Shown here one piece after another: positions 34,375 to 47,130 of a DNA stretch of 64,000 bases. This DNA comes from Pleodorina starrii (taxonomy: Eukaryota > Chlorophyta > Chlorophyceae > Chlamydomonadales > Volvocaceae). The notes under the pieces are model-generated. The model did not search any database, had not been told where the DNA came from, and was given only the letters and a program-made list of their open reading frames with translations. How positions within the stretch are numbered: the stretch's first letter is position 1; every line of letters starts with the position of its first letter. The DNA lies in the NCBI GenBank assembly GCA_030267565.1, contig BRXU01000032.1:62001-126000 (forward strand). The letters run 5' to 3'. Made by a program: the position numbers and the translations under genes.

Positions 34375-37145
34375 ATGGAGCAGGACTTGGATGCCGGCGA
34401 CCCTGCTTCTCTTGATAGCGAGGACCAGCCCGACATACATCAGGGCTTAACGGATGAAATTTCAATATTTCTGGGAGCAAGCTTTTCGCAGAAGCCGCAG
34501 CCGCCTTCGGAGTCCCTCTCGACTAGGCGTGCACCTGTGCTGCTCCGCCTTATGCGCAAGGCGCCAGCAGGCCTTACCGCAAATCTACAAGGACTACGAA
34601 ATGCTGAAAGTGACGAGGAGGATGCGGAGGCAACAGATGTGGTCTCCGGCACCGGTCCAACCGTTAAGCGCACCAGCAGCTTTTTGCAGGCGGCCCCGAC
34701 GCTGACACATGAGCAGCAGGTAATGCGGCTATAATTCATTGCACTTTATGCTGAGACATGAGAGCTGTGGAGGCGTTCACGCACTGTACGCGAACCGTCC
34801 GCACGACTCGCCATGTCGGCCGTTCGCGCGTTTCGGGAGGGCCTGCGGCTGTCGAAGGAGCAGAACATCCGCCCTGCCAATACTGACCTTGGGTTGATAA
34901 TTCTGGTGTTCAGAATTGATGTCGCCGGCAGGTTGTGTCGGCTGGGCTGGGTCGGATTATATTGCGGTCGGGCAGTCGGATTACGCACGCGCAGCGGCAC
35001 GAAGTCCCTCCTCTTGGCGTAAGGGAAAGGGCTGTGCTGTTGAGCTTCGGCGAAAAGGCCACCGCGCATAAGAACGAGTAAATCATCAGTCACACGTCGT
35101 GCACCAATGCGGATGGGGGCGCGTGCGGAAGTGATTGGTGGCAGCTGCTGGCTTTCGCGCCTGCTTTCGCTTTCGCGCGCACGTTGCCATATCTGCCATG
35201 CCTGTCAGAACGTACATCTCCAACCCAATTCTCACCCTTTCCCTCTCCGGTCCTCTGCTCTGCCCCGGTTCGGTCCGATCTGGCCGGTTCCGCTCGGGCC
35301 CCTCCTCCCTCGCAGTGCCGTATCTTCCGTTACCCGCTCCCGCGCCCTTCTACCGACTCAGACGGCTGGGTACCGCCGACCTCACCCTCTCGCACCGCAC
35401 CCTCCAATTCCGGCTCGTCATCCCGGGGCCTGGACGGGTCGTCGGGGCTATCCACCGTACACTCGACGTACAGCATCGCGCGACGCACTTCCTCCTGCCG
35501 AGTCAGCGAAGGCATGTCATCCGTCTCCACCGAGCCCTTGCAGCAGCAGCAGCAGCACCAGGAGGCACAAGGCCCCCTGTCGCTATCGCCGCCGCCGCCG
35601 CAACAGCAACAGCAGCCGCAACAGCACGCGCAGCCAGCAGCCGTGTCTCAGCTTTCGCTGGTGCTAGAGCAGCTGCTGCAGTCGCATGTATTCTCACAAC
35701 CCCAGCAGCAGCAGTCGCTGCACACGCACCAATCGCTGCATCCCCAGCAATCGCTGCATCCCCAGCAGTCGCTGCAGCAGCAGCAGTCGCTGCATCCACA
35801 GCAGTCGCTGCATCCACAGCAGTCGCTGCAGCAGCACCAGTCGCTGCATCCCCAGCAATCGCTGCAGCAGCAGCAGTCGCTGCATCCCCAGCAGTCGCTG
35901 CACACGCACCAATCGCTGCAGCAGCAGCAGTCGCTGCAGCCCCACCAATCGCTGCAGCGGACGGCATCACAGGGCGTCCCGCGCCTCGCCCGCCAGTACC
36001 AACCGCTTGTACCGTCGAGCCACCTGTCCACCCCTCTGGAGTTTGACCGGACCTCGAGCGACGTGCCTTACGGCATGAAAGTCTCCGCAATGCGGCAAGA
36101 CGCGCGCGCGGCTTCGCCCGGCGCTCGCAGCTCCTCGGGCACCCCCACGGGCCGTCCTGGGCTGGCGTCCAACACACCTCGGCTGTCACAAGGCTACGTG
36201 GGGGGCTCACCAGCACTCAGCACCGCTGCCACCGCCGGCGTTGGCGTCGGAGGGGCCGGTAGCGGTGCCAGCCCCTTCGGCGCAATCAGCAGCATAGCGG
36301 CTGCCGCCGCCGCGGCTGCCAGCGGCGGCGGCAGCGGCGGCGGCGCCGCCGCAACTGTCACCTCCGCCATCTCCGCCCCCGTTCCTATCCCCAGCTCGTC
36401 GGTGTCGTACAACCTCGGCGGCAGCGGCAGCGTCCGCAGCCCACTGGCGTCGCCGCTGTCCGCCCCTTCGCTGCCCGGCGGCTGCAGGCCCGGCCTCTTC
36501 CGCACCGCCTTCGTCGTCGCGCCTTACTCCCCCGGGGCTCCCGGCTCACCCATGCCGCCCACCGCCGCGCCGCTGACCCAACATCACAGCCTCAGCCGTA
36601 GCCTCAGCCTCTCGCAGCAAAGCGTGCCGTTAAGCGCCGCCGCCGTTGCTGCCTCGGCCGCCGCCGCCGCCGCCGCGCCCGGCGAGCCCGGCAACGGCGG
36701 CAGCAGCGGCGGCGGCGGATTAGCCTGGACCTCCTCCCGGCGCCTCGCGGCACAGGCAGCCGCCGCCGGCGCGCTCCCCACCGGCATCAAGGGCGGCGGC
36801 AGCGGTCCTCTTCCGCGCCTGTTGTTGCCTAGCGCCTCAGCGCGCTCGTTTTCGGGGTCGCCGCGGCCAGGGCTGGGCTCCTGGCTTTCGGCCGGGGCTG
36901 CCAGCGGCGGCGGCGGCGGCGGCGGTGAGGACCCTCTTGGCGGCGGCGGCGGCGGCGATGTCCGCGGCGGCGAGGCCGACGAGTTGGGCCTTGCGCGGCG
37001 TACGGCCAGCGCCACCGGCGCCGTTGCGGTTCGGTTCCTCGCCCTTGCCTCCGACAGCAGCGTGCGTTTCGGCGGCGGCAGAGGCGCCTTCAGCACCGGG
37101 GTCGTCACATTGGATGACGCCAGCGACGACGACACCGGAGAAGAG

Positions 37146-37177
<32 letters not shown>

Positions 37178-38277
37178 CGGAGGTGGGGGGGCGCAGGGCG
37201 GCGGCGGCGCTGCCGCCGCCGCGGCCGCGTCGTCGTCGTCCGGCTCTGTGCCTGTCCCTGACGGCGGGGGGCTCAGCGCCAGCGCCAGCGGGGGGCTCGC
37301 CAGCCTCCGCAGCGGCAACATCGGGCAGCTGTTGAGCGCCTTCTCGGAGGAGGGTCCGCTGAGCGCGGCGGCCCGGCAGCTGGCGGCGCTGCACCGGGCG
37401 CGGGAGAGGGCGCGGACGCGCAAGTCCATGAAGAGTGAGTGGCGGTGTCCGAAGGGGAGGGCCTCCGCCATATCCACTCGCCCTATCCACCAAAGGAAGG
37501 GAAGCGGGGGGCCGTCAGCTCGGGCTGGCTGGGGGTAGTGTGTGTGCGGGGGGCCGCCTCTGCTCCATCACTCCACCAGCACCACCACCAGCACCACCAC
37601 CAGCCCCACCAGCAGCAGCAGCTCCACGGTAGGGTAACCCCGCCGGGCGCCACTTCCCGCCCGGTCACCGTTCATTCGTCCCCTTGCCCACCCCCACTTG
37701 CCTTCGCCCACACCCATCCCGCCGGTCCCCGGCGCCGCGTGCTCCGCTGCGGTCTTGTTTACCCGCCCGCACACGTCTGCCCGCCTTGCATGGATCCAAC
37801 CCTTCTCCGGGCCCCGCCTCACACCGCCTCACCCCGCCTCACTCCGCCTCTCACAGAAGGGCAGCAGGACGCTGACAAGGGGGCCGGATCCCGCCGGCGG
37901 CGCACCAAGGACCCGCTTGGTAACTAACGAAGTAACTGACTACCTACATAACTAGATGCGGCCACAGGCCCTGGCACTGGGGCGCTGGGGCACTGCACGC
38001 CAGCTCCTGCGACCCCCGCCGCGCTAGCTTCCCCTGTAGGGACGCGCAGCACGCCCGCGCAGTCGCCACTGGTGCCGAACCGCAGCAACCTGTGCGCGGG
38101 GGGCCTGCGGGGGCAGCAGCAGCAGCAGCAGCAGCAGCACAAGCGGCAAATGCGGCAACGGAAGGAGCGGCGGCAGCGGCTTCGGCAGCGGCAGCAGCTT
38201 CGCCATAGGCAACGGAAGGGGCCGCGCAAGGGGCTTTTGCAGCGTCAGCAGCTTGAGCAGCTGGTGGGTGTGCCCCT

Positions 38278-38308
<31 letters not shown>

Positions 38309-38413
38309 CCCCCCGCAGTTGCGTCACCCTCGCACGTTAAGGGGCTTGGGCCGGCGCGTTGGGGCCCTCCGAGGGTCGCGACAGCCGGCTGCGCCATGCG
38401 TTCCCCAGCGTAG
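34375..38413 (+). CDS. Uncharacterised Gln-rich, low-complexity protein
   Basis: Four exons: 34375-34719, 35316-37434, 37857-37919, 37968-38413. Phases close, giving about 990 residues. Donors and acceptors are canonical (CAG/GTAATG, CTCGCAG, A/GTGAGT, TCACAG, G/GTAACT, CCACAG). The first exon is acidic (MEQDLDAGDPASLDSEDQ). Exon 2 has a Q run, then ~14 copies of a six-residue QSLHPQ-type repeat, then Ala/Gly/Ser-rich stretches and short ordered-looking islands (LEFDRTSSDVPYGMKVSAMR; GNIGQLLSAFSEEG). Exon 3 codes a basic KDPL-ending linker with five Arg/Lys in a row. Exon 4 has another Q run, then a strongly basic Arg/Gln helix (QMRQRKERRQRLRQRQQ). No catalytic motif or membrane segment. I do not recognise a family. 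Q-rich plus basic composition would suit a nuclear or RNP protein, which is only inference. The stop at 38411-38413 follows a GGCT repeat. Confidence 0.6.
35704..35955. repeat. 18-bp coding minisatellite
   Basis: About fourteen units of CAGTCGCTGCATCCCCAG and variants within exon 2 of the Gln-rich gene, coding QSLHPQ or QSLQQQ. Unit length is a multiple of three, so the frame is kept. Confidence 0.9.
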
Positions 38414-38459
38414 GAGGGCCACGTGCGCGCACAGGGGCGGACTGAATAAGGCCGCCGTC

Positions 38460-38526
38460 ACCGCTGCCGCCACCGCCGCCGCCACCGCCGCCGCCACCGC
38501 CGCTGCCGCCGTCACCGCCGCCGCCA

Positions 38527-38558
<32 letters not shown>

Positions 38559-38757
38559 GCCACCGCCACCGCCACCGCCACCGCCACCGCCACCGCCACC
38601 GCCACCGCCACCGCCACCGCCACCGCCACCGCCACCGCCACCGCCACCGCCACCGCCACCGCCACCGCCACCGCCACCGCCACCGCCACCGCCACCGCCA
38701 CCGCCACCGCCACCGCCACCGCCGCCGCCACCGCCACCGCCACCGCCGCCGCCGCCG
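38460..38757. repeat. (CCGCCA)n hexanucleotide repeat
   Basis: About 240 bp of uninterrupted CCGCCA units with CCGCCG edges, starting 47 bp past the stop of the Gln-rich gene. Every frame is open through it, giving Ala-Thr, Ala-Val or Trp-Arg strings that are not genes. Confidence 0.95.
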
Positions 38758-39434
38758 TGCCCATATTCTGTGTTCGTCGTCCCTTCTTGCTTGCATCTAA
38801 GTTTCGTCGGGCGACTCCATCGAGCGGCGCTGCCTTGAGCAGCGCTCGCTCGTAGGGCGGACGCAGTCGTGTGGGGTGTGCAGGAAGGGGAGGGGATGTA
38901 GGTGGCTCGGCACGCTTGAATCTTGGACCGTGTTTACCTAAAGGGTTTACAATGACGACCCATGGGTCGGTGACGTCGAGAGTGGTCATGTCGGAAGCCA
39001 TCGGAAGGCTTCTAACATCTAACATCTTGATGCATTAGGCGGGGTGGTGAAGGGTGGATGCCATGCAAACATGGGGCCTCGCCGCCGTATCCCCCATCCT
39101 CGATCGACCAGCGTCGGACGGCAAGCGCGTCGGCGGTCACACGCTTGAGGAGTACGGAGCCGTCGTACAGTTCGGAGTACGACACGATGACCTCCGCGAG
39201 GCGGCTGCCCGACGCAGATGGGTCGTCCCTCGTCCGCGGTGTGAGGGGTGGCAGCGGGCCGCTAGTACGGCACTTTGCTGTACCTAAAACCCCTTTTGAA
39301 CGTACGTCACATACAACCCACCGGCTGCAATCCATGTTCATTACCGTACTGTGTGCACCGGCTGTGGTTGTGTCGGCACCGGCTGTGACCGGACTCAGCA
39401 ATTCTCTTACCAAGACGTACCGGTACCAGGACGT

Positions 39435-39476
39435 ATCGGGACGTACCCCATCACCCCGTGTGGGGTACGTCCCGAT
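39435..39476. repeat. Perfect 16-bp hairpin
   Basis: ATCGGGACGTACCCCA at 39435-39450 pairs with TGGGGTACGTCCCGAT at 39461-39476 around a 10-nt loop. Confidence 0.85.
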
Positions 39477-40099
39477 GTGCCGATGTGCGTGCTCGGTTGG
39501 GATACGGTACCCCACTCCTGTGGAATGGCTAACACAGCTTATTAGTGATTATGATTTCTATCAATCAATATTGTTGAACGAACCTCCTTCATCCTCCTAC
39601 ATATAGGGCCCGCGGGCTGTTACGGGGATCACCGGGGCCCGGGTCGTTAGCTCGTTACCCCTCCCACACACCCCCGGGGCCGGATCATGCTTCATGCTTC
39701 TGTGTTGTGATTCATGCTTGGACCGGAGCCCGTGATTCCGGGGGGTGGGGTGGGGTGGGGTGGGGTCCGTGCGCCGGGACAGCGAATGCAGCCACATACA
39801 GAGGGGGCCAGGAGCGAGCTCCAGCCGTGAGGGGCAGGAGCGTGAACGTGTCGGGGCGGGTCGGGACAAGGGTTGGGGGCTCACTTCGACACCCAACCAT
39901 GGAGGATGACTTGTAGCGAGACGTGACGTGACGTGACAGCTGCGGCTGTGTGACTGCGTTTTGCGGCCCACAGCGGTCCACGGCCCTCTACTGGACAGAG
40001 CAGTCAGAGCTGCTGCGGGTGATTCGTGCCTTTCTTTGGCAATTGGATTCTTCTTTGCCTCCTGTTGCCGTACCGTGTTTGGTTTATGTACGAATCGCA

Positions 40100-40193
40100 C
40101 GAATTGTTGTTTGTTATTGTTGTTTGTTGTTTGTTGTTGTTGTTGTTTGTTATTGTTGTTGTTGTGGCTGTTGTTGTTGGTTGTTGTTGCTAG
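40100..40193. repeat. (GTT)n-rich tract
   Basis: Irregular GTT/TTG triplets with TTA and GGC interruptions. Confidence 0.8.
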
Positions 40194-43100
40194 TCAGGTA
40201 CGTGCGGGGCGGCACGGGTCACGTGAAAGAGACCTTGACGGGTACGCCAAAACGCTGACATCCGGGAGTGGGGGGGGGGAAGGCGGAGGGTCATGGTCTG
40301 GGGCTGCGGGCGGCGTGAGGGCGGCCGCAGCGGGGGTTCCACACCGGTGCATCGGCAAAACGTCGCCGTGGAAAAGTAAGGGCGTGGCTGTACCCTTGAG
40401 CGGGGGGGAGGGCGTTAGGCGTTATACTGGGCACGTACACGCAGCCAATACTAATGATACGCCCGGCCGGGAGCCGAGGCGTGGGTTACGGGAGCACAGG
40501 GGGTGGGGTGACGGATTTCCCCGGTCCCAGTCCCAGTATGGCCTTGTCGTGCTGTTTCTGTGAGTGGTTTGTGTCGGCGGTTTAGCCGACCTCAACAATG
40601 TGTGTGTTTAACACATGGTTGGGGGTGCGTGGCCCTCTCACGAACAAAAAACCCATACGAGCCGAGGGCCCAAGAGGACTAAACGCCTAAAGACATGACA
40701 GTAAAAAGCCGCACATGCAGGAGAAGATGTATACTGAGTGCTGGCTGGGGTCCGAGGGGTCCCATGTACCCTGGCGTTTGCGCTTCGTGGAAGGGGGGTG
40801 TCGGGTATAAGGAATTAGTATATCAGGCCGCATAAGGTGAGGCGTTTCTCATCCGCGATTTCCGGGAGCAGCCGTTTGCTTGGGCAGGCGTGTGCCGGCC
40901 ACGTAGATAGTCAGGTCGGGTGTCCGTGGGGCCGGCGAGCATCCATTACAACGTAGCAGCCTCCATTGGATCCCCGGGCTGCTAGCGTACGTACTGGTAA
41001 TGGATGGTTTGGACAGCCTGGTTGTGCCGCTGTATGTACAAGGCTCGCATTCGGGGGTGAAGGCAGCCTCCGCGCGAGGATGCATGTGCACCCCGGAGTC
41101 GAGATGGTAGGTTGCACAGCAGGGGGCAATGTCCCGACGCCGCAGGGCAGCCAGGCGCCAATGGTTTCTTGAGTCGGCTCGCAAAGCTTGGCGTTCCATA
41201 GTACCTGGCCGTACATGTACGTAGTCGAAGCACCGTTTGACGTGCTTGTGTCGGCCCGCCTTGCGCTGTGGGGTTCGAATGCTGGTGCTTATTATGTCGA
41301 GGTCGGGCAGGGCGTTGGTGACGTATTTGATGTAATCTGTTTCGTTCATGTATCCCGAGTAGTGCGTCTCCGGACGGTCTCTATCTAAAGCAAGGTCGAG
41401 GATGGAGGATGAATTCCCGCAGGGTCGTCCCGCCCCACCTCTTTCCCTCCATCCCCAGCAGCAACCCATCCACAGCCAAGCAAAAGAACATTCTACACAA
41501 GTAGCTGCTCCCTAAGCCCCTATCACCATCACTGCGACCCACCACAGGTCCACAGACCCACACCACATGCACACACTGCAGCACCCCGAAATCATGCACT
41601 GGTGATACCCTGCTGATTGCTCGTGTTCCGATAACGTTTCGACACCCAGCCAGCCAGTCACGGATGCATACGACATCGCTGACACCGCACCACAACCCTG
41701 TCTTGTTTCGCTTCTTGGTGGTGCTCATCCCGAACTTCCACTTCGACACCGGTTTCTTCCCGCTGCGCCCCTTTTGCGTGTCTTTGGGCTCTGTGCTCTC
41801 TGCTGGGTTGCAAATGTGGAAGCGGGTGGGTTGGGACACCAAGGGGGCACTAAGTAAGGGGGCGGGGATGGGGGGCCCGAAAACCCTCAAGCCATCCCTG
41901 GAGTGCGCTGAGGCACAGGTTGGGGGCGGCTGGATGGCTAGCTCGTCCATGCTGCCAGCCCCTCGTAACGGAGCCGTACTCGCGCCGTGGAGGAGCATTA
42001 ACGGCAGCTGATGGCTGCTGCATCTAGCTGTGCGCGCCGCACCTAAGCTGTGGTGCCCATCCCAGCTTTAGCCACTGCGGTGCGTGTGAGTATGCATGAC
42101 CCGTGGGTCAGTCGGGGTCGCGACCCCCGGGCCCGCGGCGAACTTGTTCGTCAGCTGTGACCTGACACGTCAACACATGCAGCAGAATGGTGTTGTAGAA
42201 GTGTATCTGGCGTCAACACATGTAGGATATTGCTGCAAACCTACAGGAATTTATTTGCTTTCAAGAGTACGACCCCGCCGAGTACGACCCCGCCGATTCC
42301 AGTGACGGACACTCCGAGGCAGCAGTCTTGACGGCGGCGCGCTGGCGCGCTTATACACATTGCGCGCCGACTGCCAACACGTCGTGTGTCCAATTACGTA
42401 CGACGGACAACAGGAAGATCCAGGTGGCTTCAGGAGCCGACAGACGTCCGTCAAAGTCGTCCATTATATCACTCTTGGAACCTTTCAGCTGCCGCCAGGG
42501 TTCAAAAGCCCTGCCTTGGACAGACCTTGGACATACACGAATGAATGGCCCGACCATGCCCGAACAACACGACCCGGGGGTCGCCACATCGGGCCACTTC
42601 CTAAGATGCAACGTAATAAAAAATATCATCCTGACTGCACTGCGCGGCACTGCATTGCACTGCATGATTTCGTTACCTCGTGAATACAGATGTACAAGTT
42701 GGTTTTTGGGCGGGGCCCCAGCGCGGGTGGGCTGGCGGGGTTCGGGTGGGCTGGCGGAAGGGAGGCGCGGTGCGATGCATGTTGCGAAGGTTGGGAGGTC
42801 TCGCACACACTCCATTCGCTCCAACATCAATGTTGCGATGTTGCGCGGCCCGAAACGAGTCCCGCAAATGTGCCCCGAAGCCGCATGTACGACAGATGCC
42901 GTACACATAGTCGATGGGGAGAAGGTGGGGCCAGACCCCCCTTAACCCCCGTCAATCAATACTGCCAGACCCCCATGACAACCCTACCAAGTGCGCGGAA
43001 AATCAGTTGCGCGACCACCCTCGAGTGTGGGGTTGAGAAGGCGGCGATCAACTAGACCGGGCTCACTGCAACGGCGCGTCATTTGGCCTTTGGATGCGCG

Positions 43101-44463
43101 CCCTCATGTTTTTGCACAGATGCGTAGTTTCTCCTTTCTTGTGTTTTGTGCGTTGTGGTGGTGGTGGTGCAGCCGGGAGGTGAGCGGGTGGAGTGCGGAC
43201 GACCCGGCCACGGGCCCATGACCAGAGGCGTTGCGCCAACGCCAACAACAAACAACCGTTACAACTAACCTCTACGGTTTGCCAGAGGAGGTGCTTGCTT
43301 GCTCACACAAAAGCCGACATTGTGCGTGTACATTGTGCGGCATCTCGTCCCGAGCGTGAAGCAACCTCCGCAAGGGGGGGTGGGGGGGGGGGGTGGACCG
43401 CACAACCAACATGAACTGCCTGCCGAAATGCTGAAGATGCTGCATGGCTAACGCTACTTTTACAGTCCAACACGGCTTCGCAACGCCGGATGCACCCCAC
43501 GATCTAACTGCACACTTGCGTATGCGATGCCATCCTGCCAACCCCCTCTTCGCCCAGCTGCTGCTGCTGCTGCCGCCGCAACGATCGTGCGGTGGGGGGC
43601 GGTGGCGCGTCTCTGCGCCAATGGCCGCCCCCCAGCCCCCACACACAAAGCAGCCTCCTTTCAGCTGCTGCAGCCGGCCGTCCACCAGCTATATTCAGCC
43701 GGCCAGCGCATGATGTACCCCTTCGGCACCACTCCGGCACCAAGGCCCAGACCGCGCCCCTCAGAAAACAGCGCTACACACGCCACACAAGGACTGCCAT
43801 GCTGAGAACAGCAGCACTCCAAACCCACATCAATTTACCACCATCGCGACAGAGGGCCCGCGGGCCCCCTCTCTCCCGTCCCTCCCGCTCCAAGACACCA
43901 CTGGACCCCACATCAAAACCCAAAGCCAAACCCGGCGGAGGGAAGGCGCGTGTGTCTGAACTGTGTGCACACATGTGGTGTTCGTGTTTGTGAGCATTGA
44001 GGCATTTACTGCCCCGCCTTCCCCAAACCTATTTACCCAGTAAGCGCCGCACCGCATGACTGCACTTGTGCCTTTGCGGCAGCCGTATTCGGCACAGGGC
44101 CCAAACGGGGCAGGGCCGGGCAGCGCTAGGGCAGGGCAGGGCAGGTGGATCGGTTCCTGAAGCTCACCTTTGGTCCTGAATCAGGTCCTCTTAAGCCCGC
44201 CGCAAATCGCCTTCCCCCCCAGTCATGGGTGCCAACCGTGCACCCGCACTCCTCGAGCCCTGCGACGAGTCCTCCCAACAATATTTGTACATGTAGTACA
44301 GCACACGGGGCCCAGCAACCACCAACCGGCCCGTGCACGGCCACACAGACACCCGAGCAAAGCCGCCGCATCCTGCCCGAAAACTCGAAGTCGCTACACG
44401 TCGTACGTGCCGAGACGGGTTGCGGAGGCCTACACGGTCCGCGGAGCCTTCAGGGGTGTTGGG

Positions 44464-44516
44464 CAGGCGGTAGCCCCCAACACCCAACACCCAAACACCC
44501 TGGGGGCTACCGCCTG
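44464..44516. repeat. Perfect 15-bp inverted repeat
   Basis: CAGGCGGTAGCCCCC at 44464-44478 pairs with GGGGGCTACCGCCTG at 44502-44516; the loop is a (CAACACC)n-like 23 nt. Confidence 0.85.
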
Positions 44517-44835
44517 AACAACCGCTTGACGTCCACTCATACTTGGTTGGACCAATTCACAACACTGGAGCACCAACTGACGCCTGAGGCCAAAGCCCGT
44601 GCCGCCCGCTCCCCCTAGCAACCGCCATTACGCACCCCCCGCAACTTCAGCCGACCCGACCCAAGCAACGCCGCCTCCGGGACTCCACCTTGTCGCCTCC
44701 AGTCCCCCCCTGCGAGTGAGTCGCCGAACGAAGGCCAACGGCCCCCAAACCCCCAGTAGCAATTACCCCTCCCCCTCCCCCTCCCCGCGCAGCTGCGGTT
44801 CGCTGCGATTCCTTCTTTCTTGCCCCATCCCCCGT

Positions 44836-44880
44836 TAACGCCGTCTCCGTCTCCGCTGCGGTATCTTCTTCATTACCCCC
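44836..44880 (-). repeat. Copy of a dispersed repeat
   Basis: Reverse complement of the block found in both units of the 173-bp duplication (GAAGAAGATACCGCAGCGG and the following GACGGAGACGG). Related copies occur at 9325-9355 and 21921-21960. Confidence 0.75.
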
Positions 44881-45091
44881 GCAGAGGCCCCCCTGGACCA
44901 CCAGCCGAGAGCCACAAGGCTCACACGGCCGGTCGGGCAGCGCCGCGCATGGCGCTGCACCACGTCGCGCGGCAAAGGAAGCCTGGTGATTCGTGCAGCC
45001 CTGGCTCCCTCCGCTCCCCTCGTGGGGAAGCCAGCGATCCCGCCCGTCCGCCCCTCGTGGCCCCTCGTGGTCCCGGCGCAGCGCCCTCCGC

Positions 45092-46039
45092 TCATATCCG
45101 CTCGTGCCAGAGGCAGCGGTCCGCCTGGCAGCCGGGGCCGCCCTGGGCCATCAGGATGTCGCGGACCTCCACCGGAGGGTCCAAACCGAACTTCTGGGCC
45201 CGCTCCCACCTGCGGTTGCGGTTGCGGTTGTGGTTGAAGGTTGCGGTTGTGATTGTGGTTGTGATTGTGGTTGTGGTTGTGGTTGTGGTTGCGTAGGCGA
45301 GTACGCCATCCAACACATCCGTCCAGCCACGGATGAAGGGCGTGAGGGATGGAGCGGTCGCGGCGGCGGCAAGGATTGCAGGAAATGAGCAGCCGGGCGG
45401 GTTGGGGGCTGGTGTGTCTCGAGGGACGGCAGGTGTTAAGGGCGGGGCCTTGTGTGGGGTTGCTCCCGTGCCGGCCGATCTTACGTTTTGTGATTCACAG
45501 ATGCGCTCCACGCAGGCTGAAAGGACGAATTTGCGGGTCAGTGTCACGGCTCCCGTAACCCTCCCGTCCCGCGCGCTCCCCCGCGAACAGGTGCCTCACC
45601 GTTCCAGCCTGCTAACGCCAGCGCATGGTCCAAACTTGGTTTGCAGATCGAACCTCCGCAGCTTCTGCTCGTCTTCGCTCAAATCGGCTGTTTACCCCGA
45701 TGGCCAGATGGGCAGGAACGGACACACAGTCCACGTCATCGTCTTGGGCGTATGACACAAGGTAGCTATGATACAGCATCTTGCTCGAATGGCCAAGAGT
45801 GTTGCCTCAAGCAAATGGCTTCCTCTCAACGTGAAGCGGAAAGGCCCGCCATTCGCCGCTCACTCACCTCGCGTGACAGCGCCATCGCCTTGGCTCCTTG
45901 CAAGTACTTCTGGGTCCGGCTTTTCATCCTCTTCCCGCCGACGTTTACCTTGCCGGGTCTTTGAGCTGGGTGCCGAAGCTGGGGTTTTCGCCTGCCGATA
46001 GTGTGATGTAAGCTTGGTGTCCTTCTTGCTGCTCATCAT
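45092..46039 (-). CDS. POLD4: DNA polymerase delta subunit 4 (POLD4/Cdm1 family)
   Basis: Small accessory subunit of the replicative polymerase delta, nuclear. Three exons (minus): 46039-45868, 45687-45600, 45209-45092; phases close, giving 125 residues, the usual small size of the family. The conserved C-terminal core is unmistakable: FGPCAGVSRLERWERAQ, then FGLDPPVEV and a final CLWHERI, matching the YGPC-G-[TS]R-RW-RA-LGL-PP-EV ... C-LW pattern of human and plant POLD4. The N-terminus (MMSSKKDTKLTSHYRQAK) resembles the divergent PCNA-binding start of the family, followed by a basic KTRQGKRRREEDEK stretch. Two ATGs are adjacent (46039 and 46036); either may be used. Intron 2 carries a GGTTGT repeat. 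Confidence 0.9.
45211..45295. repeat. (GGTTGT/GGTTGC)n repeat in POLD4 intron 2
   Basis: Imperfect hexamer array that starts 2 nt from the acceptor of POLD4 exon 3; on the gene strand it is a CAACCA-type tract. Confidence 0.85.
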
Positions 46040-47125
46040 GTTAAGTACCTCGAAATCAGTTGCTAACCCTAAGAAATGAACTGCCTCGGAAGGCGGAAAG
46101 CAAACTCTCTCGTTCTTGCCTGTGCAAACTGCTTCCCCTGACAGCAATTTGTAATCGATTGTATGCTGTACAAATACAGCTGTTAGAGCGCTTTGATATA
46201 ACACTAATTGGCCGACGGTTAGTAGGCCCACGCCCCGAAACCTAGATACACAAGTTCCTTCCAGTGATCACACGCCGATTTGGTCCTTTCAAGATATGAT
46301 AGTATGTAATTGATGAAACTGAGGTACCCCTCAGTTCATCACTAAGGGAAACTCGCGCTGCCTGCTGCACAGCCGCGAGAGACCAAGCGTGAATATGCGC
46401 TCGTTCAGAAAATGCCATACACAGCAATCCGTACTCCATTCTTGTCGTGACGTGCTGTGCACGCCGCACCACAAGGCGAGCCCCGTCACGCATACAAGGC
46501 ACGAAACACGAGATGCCGAACCAGCGCCGACACGAATCCACCTCTCAATACCAGGCTTCAAGAATCACGCAGCCGAGTTGCCGCGTAGGCCTGCAAGCAC
46601 ACCCACGGCCCATCCGCCATTGCTCGATGCACCTTCGTCCTCCCCGCGCACCTCATAAATGATTTGTTATGCCCCCCGGGTACACGCCGTCCTGCCACTG
46701 AGGCAGTAGCCACTAACCAGTGGCGGCGGCGGCTCACATGTCACAGCTGCTTCTTCCGGTGACTCCCGCCCCACCCCTCGGCCGGTCCTCCACCCTCTCC
46801 CCCTCCCCGTTCCCCTCGCGCCACCGCATCGCAACGAACTGTGCACTGCGGTCCGCTGTTCGCAAGCAAGGCAAGCAAGGCAACGCGCTCGCACGCGAAA
46901 GCGCCCAACTACTCGCCCGGACGCCATCAATACGAGCTTACGTTTCGCATGATAACAAACGGCGGCTCAGTGGCAACTTGCTGCGCCTCCGCACGCGTGC
47001 GGCGCATGTCCCCATCGGTCCATTGCACATCTTACATTTTCACCCCCGGCCCCCCCCTCTACACATGCACCGGCTGGCTCTATCTTCCGAAAAACCCTTT
47101 CTTGGGAGGGCCTGGCAAACTGGCA
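46040..47125. other. POLD4 upstream region
   Basis: 1.1 kb between the POLD4 start and the LTR element. It should contain the POLD4 promoter. No gene, clear TATA box or other recognised element seen. Confidence 0.5.
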
Positions 47126-47130
47126 CCCAC

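Larger units (their letters stand above)
38414..45091. other. Spacer without a convincing gene
   Basis: 6.7 kb between the 3' ends of the Gln-rich gene and POLD4. It holds a hexamer repeat, two perfect hairpins, a (GTT)n tract, a GGGGT pentamer run near 39739-39766 and a copy of a dispersed repeat at 44836-44880. The longest open frame with non-repetitive content (minus strand, 40849-41469) lacks family resemblance and splice logic. Decayed transposons are likely here but I could not name any. Confidence 0.55.

Noticed and set aside
36584..37477. Long minus-strand ORFs opposite the Gln-rich gene
   Set aside because: Pro/Ala-rich shadows without splice sites or domains; the plus strand has a consistent exon chain.
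38253..38855. Ala-Thr, Ala-Val and Trp-Arg repeat proteins
   Set aside because: They come from the CCGCCA hexamer, which is open in every frame.
40849..41469. 206-codon minus-strand ORF in the large spacer
   Set aside because: Not low-complexity, but no ATG-based structure, family or splice support; possibly a transposon remnant.
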